From: Paulownia fortunei
Lineage: Eukaryota > Streptophyta > Magnoliopsida > Lamiales > Paulowniaceae
Assembly: GCA_019321725.1 (NCBI GenBank)
Contig: CM033110.1
Coordinates: 18,655,278-18,719,277, forward strand
Direction of reading: 5' to 3'
Length of the DNA: 64,000 nt
This document shows, one piece after another, positions 12,001 to 23,850 of this stretch. A program made the position numbers and the translations under genes. The notes beneath the pieces were generated by a model. It saw only the letters and a list, made by a program, of their open reading frames with translations, searched no databases and was not told where the DNA came from. Positions within the stretch are counted from its first letter, which is position 1. Every line of letters begins with the position of its first letter.

Positions 12001-15000
12001 AATTTTACAAGGGGAAGAATTTATAAATGGAATTATTTTTTAAAATTTAAGAAAAGTATAAACGGTATTGGTAAAAATAATAAATTTATAATTAAATAAT
12101 ATTTAGGCCCTTTATATAAAAATACAATCATTACATTTTCTTAATATTATAAAACATTATAATTAGCGGACATTTTTATTTTAAATATATTTTGTGAACA
12201 ATATTTTTGTACAAAATAGAATTTTCATTTTATTTTGGCTGGCGTCAGTATTGTTTTCGTAAACGACCCATATCAAAGGTGCAATCGGTAAGACAAATAT
12301 TAAGAAGGTACTTATAATTTTAAAATTTAGAAAAATAATTTATTTAAATAGATCAAAGGCGTAGTTTTTACTCTTAACACTTGGTAAAATTAAGCATTCA
12401 TTTATTCATACACTTGGCGTGGCCACTAGTAAATGTTCTAGAATTTACTTGTCAATCTCAGCCTAGCTGTAAGTAGATTGCAGACATTAAGAGCAAGAGA
12501 TAGTGGAACACGAATTTTGATTCATACCAAAACGAAAAATTAAATTGATCAAAAGTAGCTCTACCATATTGGGACAATTGATGAATTCACATGAATTATA
12601 TGTATTGTTTTTGGGCTGTCACACTGCTTGCAAAGAAAAGTTTTTGCTTTTCATTAACTCATTCTTCAGCCATACTAAATGCCACCCACTTGGTTAGAGC
12701 AAATTAGCAACAATATATTAAGATGGAGGCTCTTAATGTGATAGCAATCAAAGTAGAAGCTCCCATTATTGTGGTTGGCGCCTATGATGATCGATTTTCA
12801 ATTTTAATTTAGTGTTTAATTTTGTTTATTTTATATAATCGCAGATTTATCTTTAAATGTTGAGATATGATAATTCTATTTCACTACTTATCTTTTGATT
12901 GTTGCTTTTAAAGTTGGGTTTCGTGGTCGAACAGATAAGTCTTTCTAATATTTAATTCAATAAGAATTCTAAAAAAATAATAATTATCAATTGAAAGTAA
13001 GAAATAAAATATCTACCTATAAATGAATTGAATTGAATATTTATACCTTTTTAATTGAGATATGAGTTTCGTGGGCTTTAATGTGGATTAGGCCTCTTGA
13101 CATGTGAATTTAATTTAATTGAAATTAAATATTCGTTGGGTCAAAATAAAGTAAAATAATCATACCCATTATATAGATATATATTAATTAAGTATGTATT
13201 TTCCCATTCTATCTATTTTTTTTATTTTTTTAAATATACAAATGGGTATTAGTAATTTGGAATACAAAGATGAAATTCTTAATTAAAAGATTTGAAGACA
13301 CAAAGATTTGCCTTCATGCACCCCTTTTACTATTTAAGATCTTCTGAAGACAAAAATATCCCCTCAAAAGTGAGTTTAAGATTTAGATTTGTGTCATTTT
13401 CTTAAAATAAACTAAAAGTTCTCATTCAATCAAATCGAAATAAAATTTCAATTAGCCAAAATTATAAATTGAATATTGAATTAAATTAATAGTTAACTAT
13501 TTTTTTGCATTTACACTAATATTCCCAATTTCTAGTACTGGCACCATTTTTTCCAGACGCCTTCCAATGTTGGGCTATCATAACCTGGTTTTGTTTTCGC
13601 ATGCGCAACTCAAGTAATTTTGTTTTAAGATTACTTAAGAGGAAAAGAACCATTCGTTTTAGAAAATTACAAAACCTCACTGAAAATATGTTATTCTTCC
13701 TAATTAGTAACAATTAATATTTAAAAGGTACTTACGTTCAAAAAGCTTTAGAAATTGAAACTTATTTTCTCCAAGAAGAAAATGTGACGGAATTCGATAT
13801 TAAATGGTCTTAGTATTATTTATTTCCACTTTCCTTAGCAGAATCCTCCTTTTACGCAATTATTTTTATTATTTTTATGAATTGGAAATAAATCATTGAT
13901 TTATTCATGTTTTAATCTGGTTATTTTTATTATGAAAAAAAATTCTACAAAAATTTCTGATCAAGAAAACATATACTTTATTGATTATAAAAAACAAGTC
14001 TGCTTCGCATGTTTACTCACTTCTTCAGTCCAATGGATCACAAATTTGGACTATCCCAAGGTAATAACCCAGTGAATTTTTCATACCTGGCATAATTGAG
14101 TTAGCTGATATCAGCCCATGTCTTTCTTGGGCCTCCAGCAACAATGTGACAAAATTAAACACATTTTGGGCCATATTTTGGGCTGATTAATGAACAATCA
14201 AACATCAGATGCTTGTTTGAATTATTTGTTGGTCCAATTTCCAAATCTATATTTAAAGCTATAAAATCTATTGCTAATTGCAAAAATACAATAAGTGCTC
14301 TACTTAATAGAATCTGGATACATTGATTTCGAGAAATTAGGAACTATTCCTTAGTCACGTTACCAAATAATTGAAATTTGAGAGAATATATAGTGAAATC
14401 GTTCTTAAATAATAATAAAAAAATAACTTCTCAATAGCCTCTCATATACAGTTAGATATACGACTGTCGTGAGAATAATCACCCAATTAACAATAAATCC
14501 ATAACAAGAAAATGGCAAATTTAAAGGTACAACACAAAATATCAATAAATCTTAATTAAATTAGGGCATAAGACCATCATAAAATGAAATGATTAAAATT
14601 TCCTCAATTATAATTATTTTCCAAAAAAAAAAAAAAATAGCTTCAAATAATGGAAAAATAGAAAAGATAAAATGATGCTTCTATACATTCAATATAAATG
14701 AAGTAAGGACTGTATACAAATGATGCTTGAAAATCATTTTTTCTTTTCACATCTTATTTTCATAGTCTGAGAATTGGGCCTCAATTTTGACAAGCCAATA
14801 TCCATTCTATTCTATGTGTACAATTTCTATCCTTCAAAAGAGCAGCCAATGTTGATTAGTTAATTTCTCCAAGCACAATTTTCACATTGCTCTCTCCCAA
14901 CCTTTTTGACTCAATAAAAATGGCCAAATTAATCATTAGCATATGATCCAAAAAATTCAAGAAAAAAATCTGCCCTTTCCGCATTTGATGACATAATGGC

Positions 15001-17482
15001 CTTGGGCATTTGCATTTACCTATTTTGAATCAATTCAACTTTTTTTATTTATTTATTTTTTAAGTATTTTTACAATTTAGGTTAATTATTCAATCGTACC
15101 GACCAAGAATTTTTGGGCATGTATTAGTGCAAATCATCTTGATCTGATACTAAATTCATTCTTTAACTGATTTTAACTATCAAGGATTATTCCAAATACT
15201 TTCTTTTTTTTCTTAATTAGTAACTATAGTACTTTAATTTGTTTATTTGAATAAAGTGCGAACGACATGAGTTCAAACTTTTGGTCATGCTCATGAAAAA
15301 TCTCGTAATCCTTGGAATAAAAGATCACGTAATCCTTGGACGCTAAAGTTTTCTTTCTTGAAGACTTTGTGGACTATGGCTATCCAAAATTAGAGGAGCT
15401 TGGTTTCTTAAGGCCATTAATGGCGCTTAATACTTTAAAAACTCTTATCTTTTCTTTCATGATTGTTGTTGTAGTTAGGCTTTCAAAATAAGTTAATTTT
15501 GTTGATGAATAACCTAAGTTCAATATTATTAAATGTCGAATTAAAATGAGTTAAATACATAATAAGGTAAAAAATTAATCGATCATTATATTTCATTATA
15601 AAGTGAAATATAAGATCACATACAAAGAAGTAGCAAAGGAAGGAAAGAGTAACCGACACTATTCAAACAAACATAGGTCAATTAAATAGTATTAAAAAAT
15701 AATAGATTTATTTACTATATCAATAATTGGATCACGTTCATTTTATTCGTTGAAAAAGTAAAAAGAATAAGGGGGTATTATTACTTTTTTGTTTATGCAT
15801 ATGGCAAAGTCAAAGTCAAAGTGAAAAGTACACGGGTAGAGAAATTTGTATGACAAGCCTCAGGTAATCAAATACACGTTTCTTCTTCTCTTTCTAAAAA
15901 CGTGAAGTAATTATCATTCAAGATTTGGAAGAATGATTTTAGGCTTTTGATCAACTCTGACTCATTATTTTGGATTTTTGAACTTTTGGTTCTCCTTAGA
16001 CATCATTACACTCCATTTTGAAATTATAATGAGATGTTTTGATGAGAAATTTGGACACAAGTCCTTGTTTGAATTGAAGATTTATTTTTTATTTGAATAT
16101 ATTCATAAGGATGTGACAAATATGATTATATTTTAAGTGTATTAATATGTTATTTTAAAATATTATGATACATTTATTGAATATTTCACGACGACTCTTA
16201 TACATTTATTTATAGCTAAAACTAAAACAATGTTGCCATAACTTCCAATAACCTGCCAAAAAATAGTTAACAACTTTTTCTCAACATGAAAATATTTTCA
16301 ATTAAAAATTATATTTGTTGGAACAAAAAATTGACTCCCAGATTTTAGGTAGAATTAAAATGATAAAGAATTAATAATCCTCTGTTATGTTCTTGAAATA
16401 ATTCTTTAAATAATGAGATGGTCTTTCGATATAAAAACTAATGCAAATCTTTTTATGTGCAGCTCTGAATTACAGGAGAAAATTGTAAAAGAGATGTGTT
16501 CGCCAAAAATTTCTTAATTTCGGAAAAATTCAAAATTAAATATAACAAGGAAAAAATTAACAGGAAATTTAGTTTTGAACAATAAATTTAAAATGGAAGG
16601 CACAGATGGAAAATTTGATTATAATAGTAAAGAGCACTTATCCAGTATCTGCAACAACCAATTGAATAATAGAATAATATGGTAAATCGATGAAAATTAA
16701 CATAAATTAAGATTCTTAACCAATAATTTTGAAGTTAACCTTTAATATTACATTCAAGAATTCATCTAAATATATTAAATGGAGAACATGTCCTAAAATC
16801 GATTGTAGCTAAAATTGCTCTTTGTTTTTTTTTTTTTTTTTTCAATCGAACCATATTTGAAAGACAGATTTATGAAAGAAAGAAAGAAAGACATATTTGC
16901 TTATAATTTTAACATTAAATAAATGCAACTAATTCGAAGGTTATTCCCCTTAATATAGAATAAGTCCCTAATTAATTAGGTCCAAATCTTAGTTTTTTGT
17001 AATCTCAATGTTATATTTGCCATTTCCACCCCAATCATGGGCCATATTTGCAAATTAAGCAGCTAAAGTATGATGTGATACAATACATTTACTTTCGATT
17101 AGAGATGTTTTATACGTATTCATTGAAAAAGTAACCAATTTATTCAAACTCAATTATATAATTTATTATGCAGGCTCATCATTAATTTGGTTCAATTATG
17201 AAGCCAACTAGTGCTTATATTTTGAGCCAAAGCTTAGAACAAATTAACATTGATAAATTGATTTATTAATTCTTTTGGTGCCAATTAGAAATGAGATTAA
17301 TTAGATTCTTTATTTATGGACCGTAGGTACTGATCAAAATACTTTAGCAATATTATTTTTAAATAACTAAACAAATTCATAAATACAACTCAATATTTTC
17401 AAAATATTAGAATCAAATAAAAAAAATAATAATCTAATTCCTGTGTTACAAATTATACAAGTCACTTCCCCAATCTTATCAC

Positions 17483-18550
17483 GGGTAACTGACAACTTGC
17501 ACTCCAAAATCACACACAATTTGCACTATGCACTCTAAAATTAGATTTTTTACATTTCATGCCATTGAAATATAATTTCCGATGCGATTTTTGGCTGGAA
17601 AATCGACTGGGCAGATTGCAATAGGGGTATTTTTATATGTTCAATTCAATTTCATCCATAAAAATCAAAGTAAAAAGGTTGATAGCCCATATCTCTATTT
17701 GTTCTGAGATTTTATTACATTCACGTAAATGACTTACACATTACGAATAGTTGTTGCGTTGCTCGTATACGTCCGATGTTGCCAACTAATACCAATGTTT
17801 TCATTGCCTTGAAATCATTCTTTATATGTTTTTATATTACAATGTTGAGATTACTTGTGTTGCAGCAAGATTTTGTATTGGTGCAGTGGGTGCATGTTTA
17901 GGTTCCTTTTCTTTGAATCTCTTGGTCGAGTTTTTTTGCTCTGTTATTTCAGATTATATGAATCGTTAACATTTGGACAGTGTGTTTGTGCAGTTATCAT
18001 TTGGTCGGTTGATGATTTCGTAGGTTTTTCCCCTTACTTCTAAGAGGAGGAGAGGATTGAGTATTGCACTTCTCCTAAAATTTCATTTGTAACTCTGCGC
18101 GTAGTTTTTGCTCTAAACTTTTGATTCTTCGCAATTTAAATAGTGATTTATTCATTTATGAAATATTCAATTATCAATTCTGTTGAATTCATAATTTGTC
18201 TGCAATGAATAGTATTTATTTGCTTCACATATGTGAGAGTTTAGGTTAATTACATTGCTGATGCTAATCAACTGCATTGGTGAAGGTAGGACAATGAAAG
18301 TGATTTGATTGCAGACAATGTTGTAAGTGTTTACAAGGGTTTTACTCTTAATCGTTGATGAAAATGAACCGAACAGACTAAAATACCCCTACCGCCCAGT
18401 TGACTTTCCGGCCGAAAATACCACAAGAAATTGCTTGAGAGTGCAAAATGCAAAAGATCCTATTTCAATGGTGTGAAATGTGAAAAATCCAAATTTAAGA
18501 TGCATGGTGCAAATCATGTGTAATTCTAGAGTGCAAGTTTCCATTTACCC
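17483..18550. mobile_element. Non-autonomous DNA transposon with long terminal inverted repeats (MULE-like)
   Basis: The left end starts GGGTAACTGACAACTTGCAC and the right end, reverse-complemented, starts GGGTAAATGGAAACTTGCAC. Similarity continues for about 165-180 bp, through CACATGATTTGCACCATGC-like, TTTCACACCATTGAAATA-like and CAACTGGGC...GGGGTATTTT phrases. The arms are about 17,483-17,647 and 18,371-18,550, separated by ~720 bp that contains no transposase I recognise. A 62-codon ORF at 17,855-18,043 may be chance. Long TIRs suggest a Mutator-like non-autonomous element, but I find no clear 8-11 bp target duplication, so the superfamily is inferred. Confidence 0.7.
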
Positions 18551-19230
18551 TACAAACATTTGAAAATTATTGTAACTAAATTATGAGTTGAGATACAAAA
18601 GGGGTCAAACTCTAACATAATCATTTGTTTACCAAATAAAATAAATTACAAACAAAATTAGGTAACAAACTAAATGCAAAGACCTAAAATTTGAGAGCTG
18701 CAAATTTTATTACATCTTGTATTATATTATATCGATTGGTTGAGGATATAAAATGAAACATATTGTGTATATATATAGTGATTTTTATCTTCCCAAGCAG
18801 TAGAATATAATGAGGTCAACCTCATATGGTGTTGTCATTAACCCCTTGCCTAACACTAAAGGCCACGTTCTCTTCTTGGAGTGTTAAATCAAATCCTACT
18901 CTGGGTGCTTGATTACAAGATTGAATTTTAAATTACAGTGCTCTTTTTTTTTTTTCTTTTTTTTTTTGGAATTTCAACAGAAATATATAGTATATAGTTC
19001 TTCTTTCTTTAAATGCAATTGGTATGTTGTCTATTAATGTTGGTCACTGATTTAGGAAATCCAACCTTGTCATGGGTTGGCACATAGACTTGGGTTCACC
19101 AAAAGTAACACCCCTTGAGAAGTGGAAGAAACCACGTATTTATTTTTAATGGTATATCAATACTTGATACTAATCATTTACGCATATTTCCTTCATTTCT
19201 TGAGGGGAATTGTCCCATCTTGCCCATATC
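18551..19230. other. Intergenic region between the TIR element and the CYP735A promoter
   Basis: AT-rich, with poly(T) near 18,945-18,968 and no exon-like frame. The distal promoter of the downstream P450 gene probably lies here, but I cannot assign sites. Confidence 0.5.
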
Positions 19231-19238
19231 ATTGGCAC

Positions 19239-19462
19239 TATAAATATGGACTCCACCCCGTCCCCCACAGCCACCAAGCCACACTATAAATCACTCCTCC
19301 TGCTCTGATCTTTAGTCCCCTCCTACCTCTCCTACATATATACATATATATATAAATTTATGTGTATATATATTCACACATTAGAGTGTGTGTTTTTCGG
19401 TGTCTTTGAGTGAAAAATCAAGAAAGAGAGAGAGAGGGAGAGAAAATTAATCATCATCCACC
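19239..19462 (+). promoter_or_regulatory. Core promoter and 5' leader of CYP735A
   Basis: Two TATA-like boxes are visible: TATAAATA at 19,239-19,246 and TATAAAT at 19,285-19,291. A pyrimidine-rich then GA-rich leader follows (GAGAGAGAGG near 19,425-19,440). The start codon context CCACCATGG is a strong one. Which TATA is used is unknown. Confidence 0.6.
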
Positions 19463-22400
19463 ATGGAATTGGTGGTGTTCATTCCCATATTAATCTTATG
19501 CCTGTATTTTTTCTTGAAAGTTGCATATGAAACTATATCATGTTACTGGCTAACCCCAAGACGCATCAAGAAAATGATGGAAAAACAAGGAGTGCGTGGC
19601 CCTAAACCCCGGTTTCTAGTTGGCAACATCTTGGACATGGCCTCGCTTGTGGCCAAATCCACCTCCCAAGACATGGAATCCATCCACCACGACATTGTCG
19701 GCCGCCTCCTCCCCCATTTCGTCTCCTGGTCCAAGTCATATGGTAACTTCGAAACAATGAATAATTTTACCTTAGCCCATCAATCGCATAACTAGTATTC
19801 ATTAATAAATACTGTCAATCACACATAAAAAAGTAGTAATGTTAGGCCTCCTGATTATATATTCAATAACAGTGCTACAAGTTCATCATCTTGAGTACTC
19901 TTGATTGACCCGCGATTCTTTTTCCTGTAATCTACAGGAAAAAGGTTTATATATTGGAATGGGGTTGAGCCCAGGATGTGCCTGACAGAAATGGAGCTGA
20001 TAAAAGAACTACTGTCAAAGTACAGCACCATTTCAGGGAAATCATGGTTACAACAACAGGGCTCCAAGCATTTCATCGGACGCGGCCTGTTGATGGCCAA
20101 TGGCGACGACTGGTACCACCAGCGACACATCGTGGCACCTGCATTCATGGGAAACAAGCTTAAGGTATATATTCTTTATTCTTACATAAATATATATATA
20201 TATGTTCCTTTTGAACTTTTTTCCATTCATAGAATTTTTTTTATTTTTATTTTTTTCTGAGAAAGGAGTGGTTTTGGTTAAATTTGTATGCAGAGCTATG
20301 CAGGGTACATGGTGGAGTGCACTAAACAGATGCTCCAATCACTGGAAAATGCAGTGGAAATGGGCCAAACAGAGTTTGAGATAGGAGAACACATGACTCG
20401 TCTCACCGCTGATATCATTTCCAGGACTGAATTTGACAGCAACTACGAAAAGGGAAAGCAAATATTCCATCTGCTAACTGTTTTGCAACATCTTTGTGCT
20501 CGAGCAACCCGGCATTTGTGCTTTCCTGGTAGCAGGTTGGTTCGCCTTTTCTTTTCTCCCATCGATCACCATGGATTTTATGAATCTTTCCCTGATAAAA
20601 GGCAATCTCTTTTAAGTGAAAAAGAGATTTCTTGTTTTTGTCTTTATCAGATTCCAGTTTTCCTAGTTCAGACTCCTTTTTACTGTTCTCACCTGTCGGG
20701 TCAATTTAAAATTCCCTAATCCCAACCACACAAGCCGCATTTCCATTTTTTTTTTCTTTTTTTCTTTGTTTTAAAAAAAAAAACAGACATATGGGTTCTT
20801 GGAATTGGGATGTGACTCAATTTCCAACCCATTCCATTAATGCAAACATCATAAGATAATCACATGCTAGTGATCAAAACTGAGGTTTGTCAAAAAACTG
20901 ACTTAAGTCCCATGTATGCCAATTATACAGATTTTTCCCTAGCAAGTACAACAGAGAGATAAAATCACTAAAAACTGAGGTGGAGAGACTGTTAATGGAG
21001 ATCATACAGAGCCGAAAGGACTGCGTAGAGATCGGTCGGAGCAGTTCATATGGGAATGATTTACTGGGAATGCTGCTGAATGAAATGCAGAAGAAGAGAT
21101 CAGGCAATGGATTCAGCTTAAATTTACAAGTTATAATGGATGAGTGCAAGACATTCTTCTTCGCCGGGCATGAGACCACCGCCCTGCTGCTCACTTGGAC
21201 GGTGATGCTGCTGGCCAGCAACCCCTCTTGGCAGGAAAAAGTTAGAGCTGAGGTGAAAGAGGTTTGCAGTGGGGGTGCACCATCTGTTGAACAGCTCTCA
21301 AAGCTCACTTTGGTAAGATATTACGAGCTTGTTTGTTTACATTTTTAAAATGTTGTTTTTTTATTTTTGTATTATTATTTGAAATCCTCATAATATGTTT
21401 GTTTTACTAACTTTTCAACAAAAAAACATCACTTTTTTTTTTTTTAGGTTTTTCCATCGAGTTAAAAATTTGAAAATTGTTTATTTTTATATTTATAGAT
21501 GTTAGTTTGAGACTTATAATTCATATTTTGTTAAAATCGAATCGCATTAAAGAATATGATGTTTTATTTATTTAAAAACAATTAAAATTTATTAATAAAT
21601 TAAAAAATATTTATTTCTCTTTCTATTCACAGATGTGATATAAAGAAAGTAAATTGGACAGACATAAAATTAAATAGTTACAGTCATTCATACCACCATA
21701 ATTTCAGTGATTGAATATGAAGAATAATAATGAAATTCATAAATTATCATTCTTACATTAAATTATTATCATCAATTAAAAAATAATTCTTTTGAAAACA
21801 TCAAAACCAAATATATTTTCAAAAAATTCCAGTCTTCTTTAGCATGAAAACATGTAAACTAAAAGCATTTTCAGTTCCAATCCTATAGAATTTGTATTTC
21901 CATAATACAACCCGACACATATTTTTATTTTTACACAAAAATATTAGAGATATTATTTTTCACTATAAAATTATTAAAAATATGAAAATGGGCCTAAAAA
22001 TGTAACCAAACGAACTCTACACAGCTCACCTCTTTTTTGTTTTTTTCTCCTTAATTAAGGGTTTCTTTGCGTTTAGATATGGAATAATTGATGTGACAAG
22101 GAAGCATTTTGCGCAGCATAAGCTGGATTTCTGTATCATCACTTACTAATTTATTTAGAATTTTCTTCTTCCTGCTTTTTGTTCTTATGTATAGTATAAA
22201 TACTTCTTTATATATTACAACTATTAATTGCGCACTGTCAAATTGCATTAAATCTAAAATTTTATCTTTTTAGCAAATAAATGCTCATCTAATGATATTT
22301 ACTAGAGTTCTATAATGATCGCTGTAAATGCTACGCCTTCTGCCCCACATTCACTTTTTTTATTTCTTGAAATTTCAAAATAAAGTTCAATTTTTTAAAA

Positions 22401-23727
22401 TTATTTTTTTTTCTTCCAAAAATACCTTCTTACTTAAAATAACTATTTTATACTGCTAACACTTCATTAAGAATAATATATAATAAATAAAATTCACTTG
22501 TTCAATTTTGTTCTAAAACTCTGTATTAAAACTTTGTCTTATATTAGATTGGACCCACATAAAAAGGACAAAAAATACGTACGAGAAATAGTAATTTTTT
22601 TCTACTATTATTGATATTATTTGAACGGTGGAAAGAGACTAATAGCCATTTAATTACTCCAAGGGAAAAGGAAGGATGGGGGGAGAAGGAAATTAACCTG
22701 ATCTTAGAAAATGGAGTATATGTCATTGTTGATACAACCTTTGTGGTTATCTACACTTTTAACATTTGAGATAACTATGACAAAACTCCAACATTATCTT
22801 TGGGGTATATATCTATGTACTTTAGGAAGATACAAATTGTCCTAGCACAACTTTTTGGATATTGTTATACAATGAATAAATTGCTAAAGAATTAATATGT
22901 TTATGAAAGTAGTCTTAACAGAAATGACACCTTCCTGGACCCTACAGCTAAGGATGTGCATCAATATCTGCAAAATATTAGGGTCATAAGTGAAATCTTT
23001 TAGAAAATTGGGGGCCTCATTGAAAATAAAAGAAAATTTAACACCATTTAGTCAACAAACAATTTTCTTGATATTTCATTCCAGAAAGGGAAATTCCATT
23101 GCCAATAGTTTAGACCTGTGAACAAATAGTGCTTAAATATATTGATAGTACATCGAAATATTGATTATTAAATATCTTTCTCGATTAATTATTTAAAATT
23201 TTTTAGATGGGACGATTATTCAGTGCACTATATACATTGATTATTGAATTTCCCAACATTGAAAAAATTAATTAGTGTGCCCCATATTGCAGTTAAACAT
23301 GGTGATCAATGAATCACTAAGGCTATATCCACCAGCCTCACTTCTTCCTCGAATGGCATTCGAAGATATCAAGCTGGGTGATCTCCACATCCCAAAGGGC
23401 CTCTCAATATGGATTCCAGTGCTAGCAATTCACCACAGTGAAGAGATATGGGGCAAGGATGTGCATGAGTTCAATCCTGATAGATTTGCATCAAAGTCTT
23501 TCGGGCCGGGCCGCCATTTTATCCCTTTTGCAGCTGGTCCAAGGAACTGTGTAGGCCAAGCCTTTGCCCTGATGGAGGCCAAGATCATATTGGCCATGTT
23601 AATATCAAGATTCAGCTTCACTATCTCAGAAAATTATCGTCACGCCCCGGTAATTGTCCTCACCATGAAGCCTAAGTATGGAGTTCAAGTCCGTTTGAAA
23701 CCCTTGAACAATAATAATAATTCATGA
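19463..23727 (+). CDS. CYP735A: Cytochrome P450 CYP735A, cytokinin trans-hydroxylase
   Basis: Five exons join in frame to 521 residues: 19,463-19,742; 19,938-20,164; 20,294-20,535; 20,931-21,312; 23,293-23,727, all with GT-AG borders. CYP735A hydroxylates the trans end of the isopentenyl side chain of iP-type cytokinin nucleotides, giving trans-zeatin types; it sits on the ER membrane and needs P450 reductase. An N-terminal hydrophobic anchor covers about residues 3-20. SCYWLTPRRIKK near residue 27 and SIHHDIVGRLLPH are CYP735A-like wording. The I-helix AGHETT is at 328-333, ExxR at 384-387 (ESLR), FNPDRF at 437-442, and the heme loop PFAAGPRNCVGQ at 455-466 with heme ligand Cys463. Arabidopsis CYP735A1/A2 are of about the same length. 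Intron 4 is ~1,980 bp and carries a MITE-like element. All motifs are intact, so I expect a working gene. Confidence 0.95.
21325..22017. mobile_element. MITE-like element in CYP735A intron 4 (Tourist/PIF-Harbinger type ends)
   Basis: The left end reads GAGCTTGTTTGTTTACATTT. The right end, reverse-complemented, reads GAGTTCGTTTGGTTACATTT, and both continue T-rich. The element is ~693 bp and begins only 12 bp after the 5' splice site of intron 4. A TAC triplet flanks both ends (21,322-21,324 and 22,018-22,020), which is compatible with a 3-bp target duplication. There is no coding capacity. The family label rests on the G-rich, TGTTTGG-like ends and the 3-bp duplication and is tentative. Confidence 0.6.
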
Positions 23728-23844
23728 AGAAATTTTGGGTTCGGATCGAAATTTAGTTTTTTTTATTTAGATAAACTATATAGTATAATTTTTTTTTTTG
23801 TTTTTTAAGATATGGAGTGATTACAAAGCATGTACTAAGTCCAC

Positions 23845-23850
23845 AATAAA
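23845..23850 (+). terminator. Probable poly(A) signal of CYP735A
   Basis: AATAAA lies 118 bases after the stop codon, in a T-rich then A-rich 3' region. It is a canonical near-upstream element; actual cleavage is not determined. Confidence 0.45.

Larger units (their letters stand above)
10700..17480. other. Intergenic region, no gene seen
   Basis: AT-rich sequence with no exon-like frames on either strand. It contains a C-rich/G-rich asymmetric patch (11,105-11,420) and a two-copy tandem repeat (11,681-12,000). Otherwise I see only homopolymers and short chance ORFs. Confidence 0.65.
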
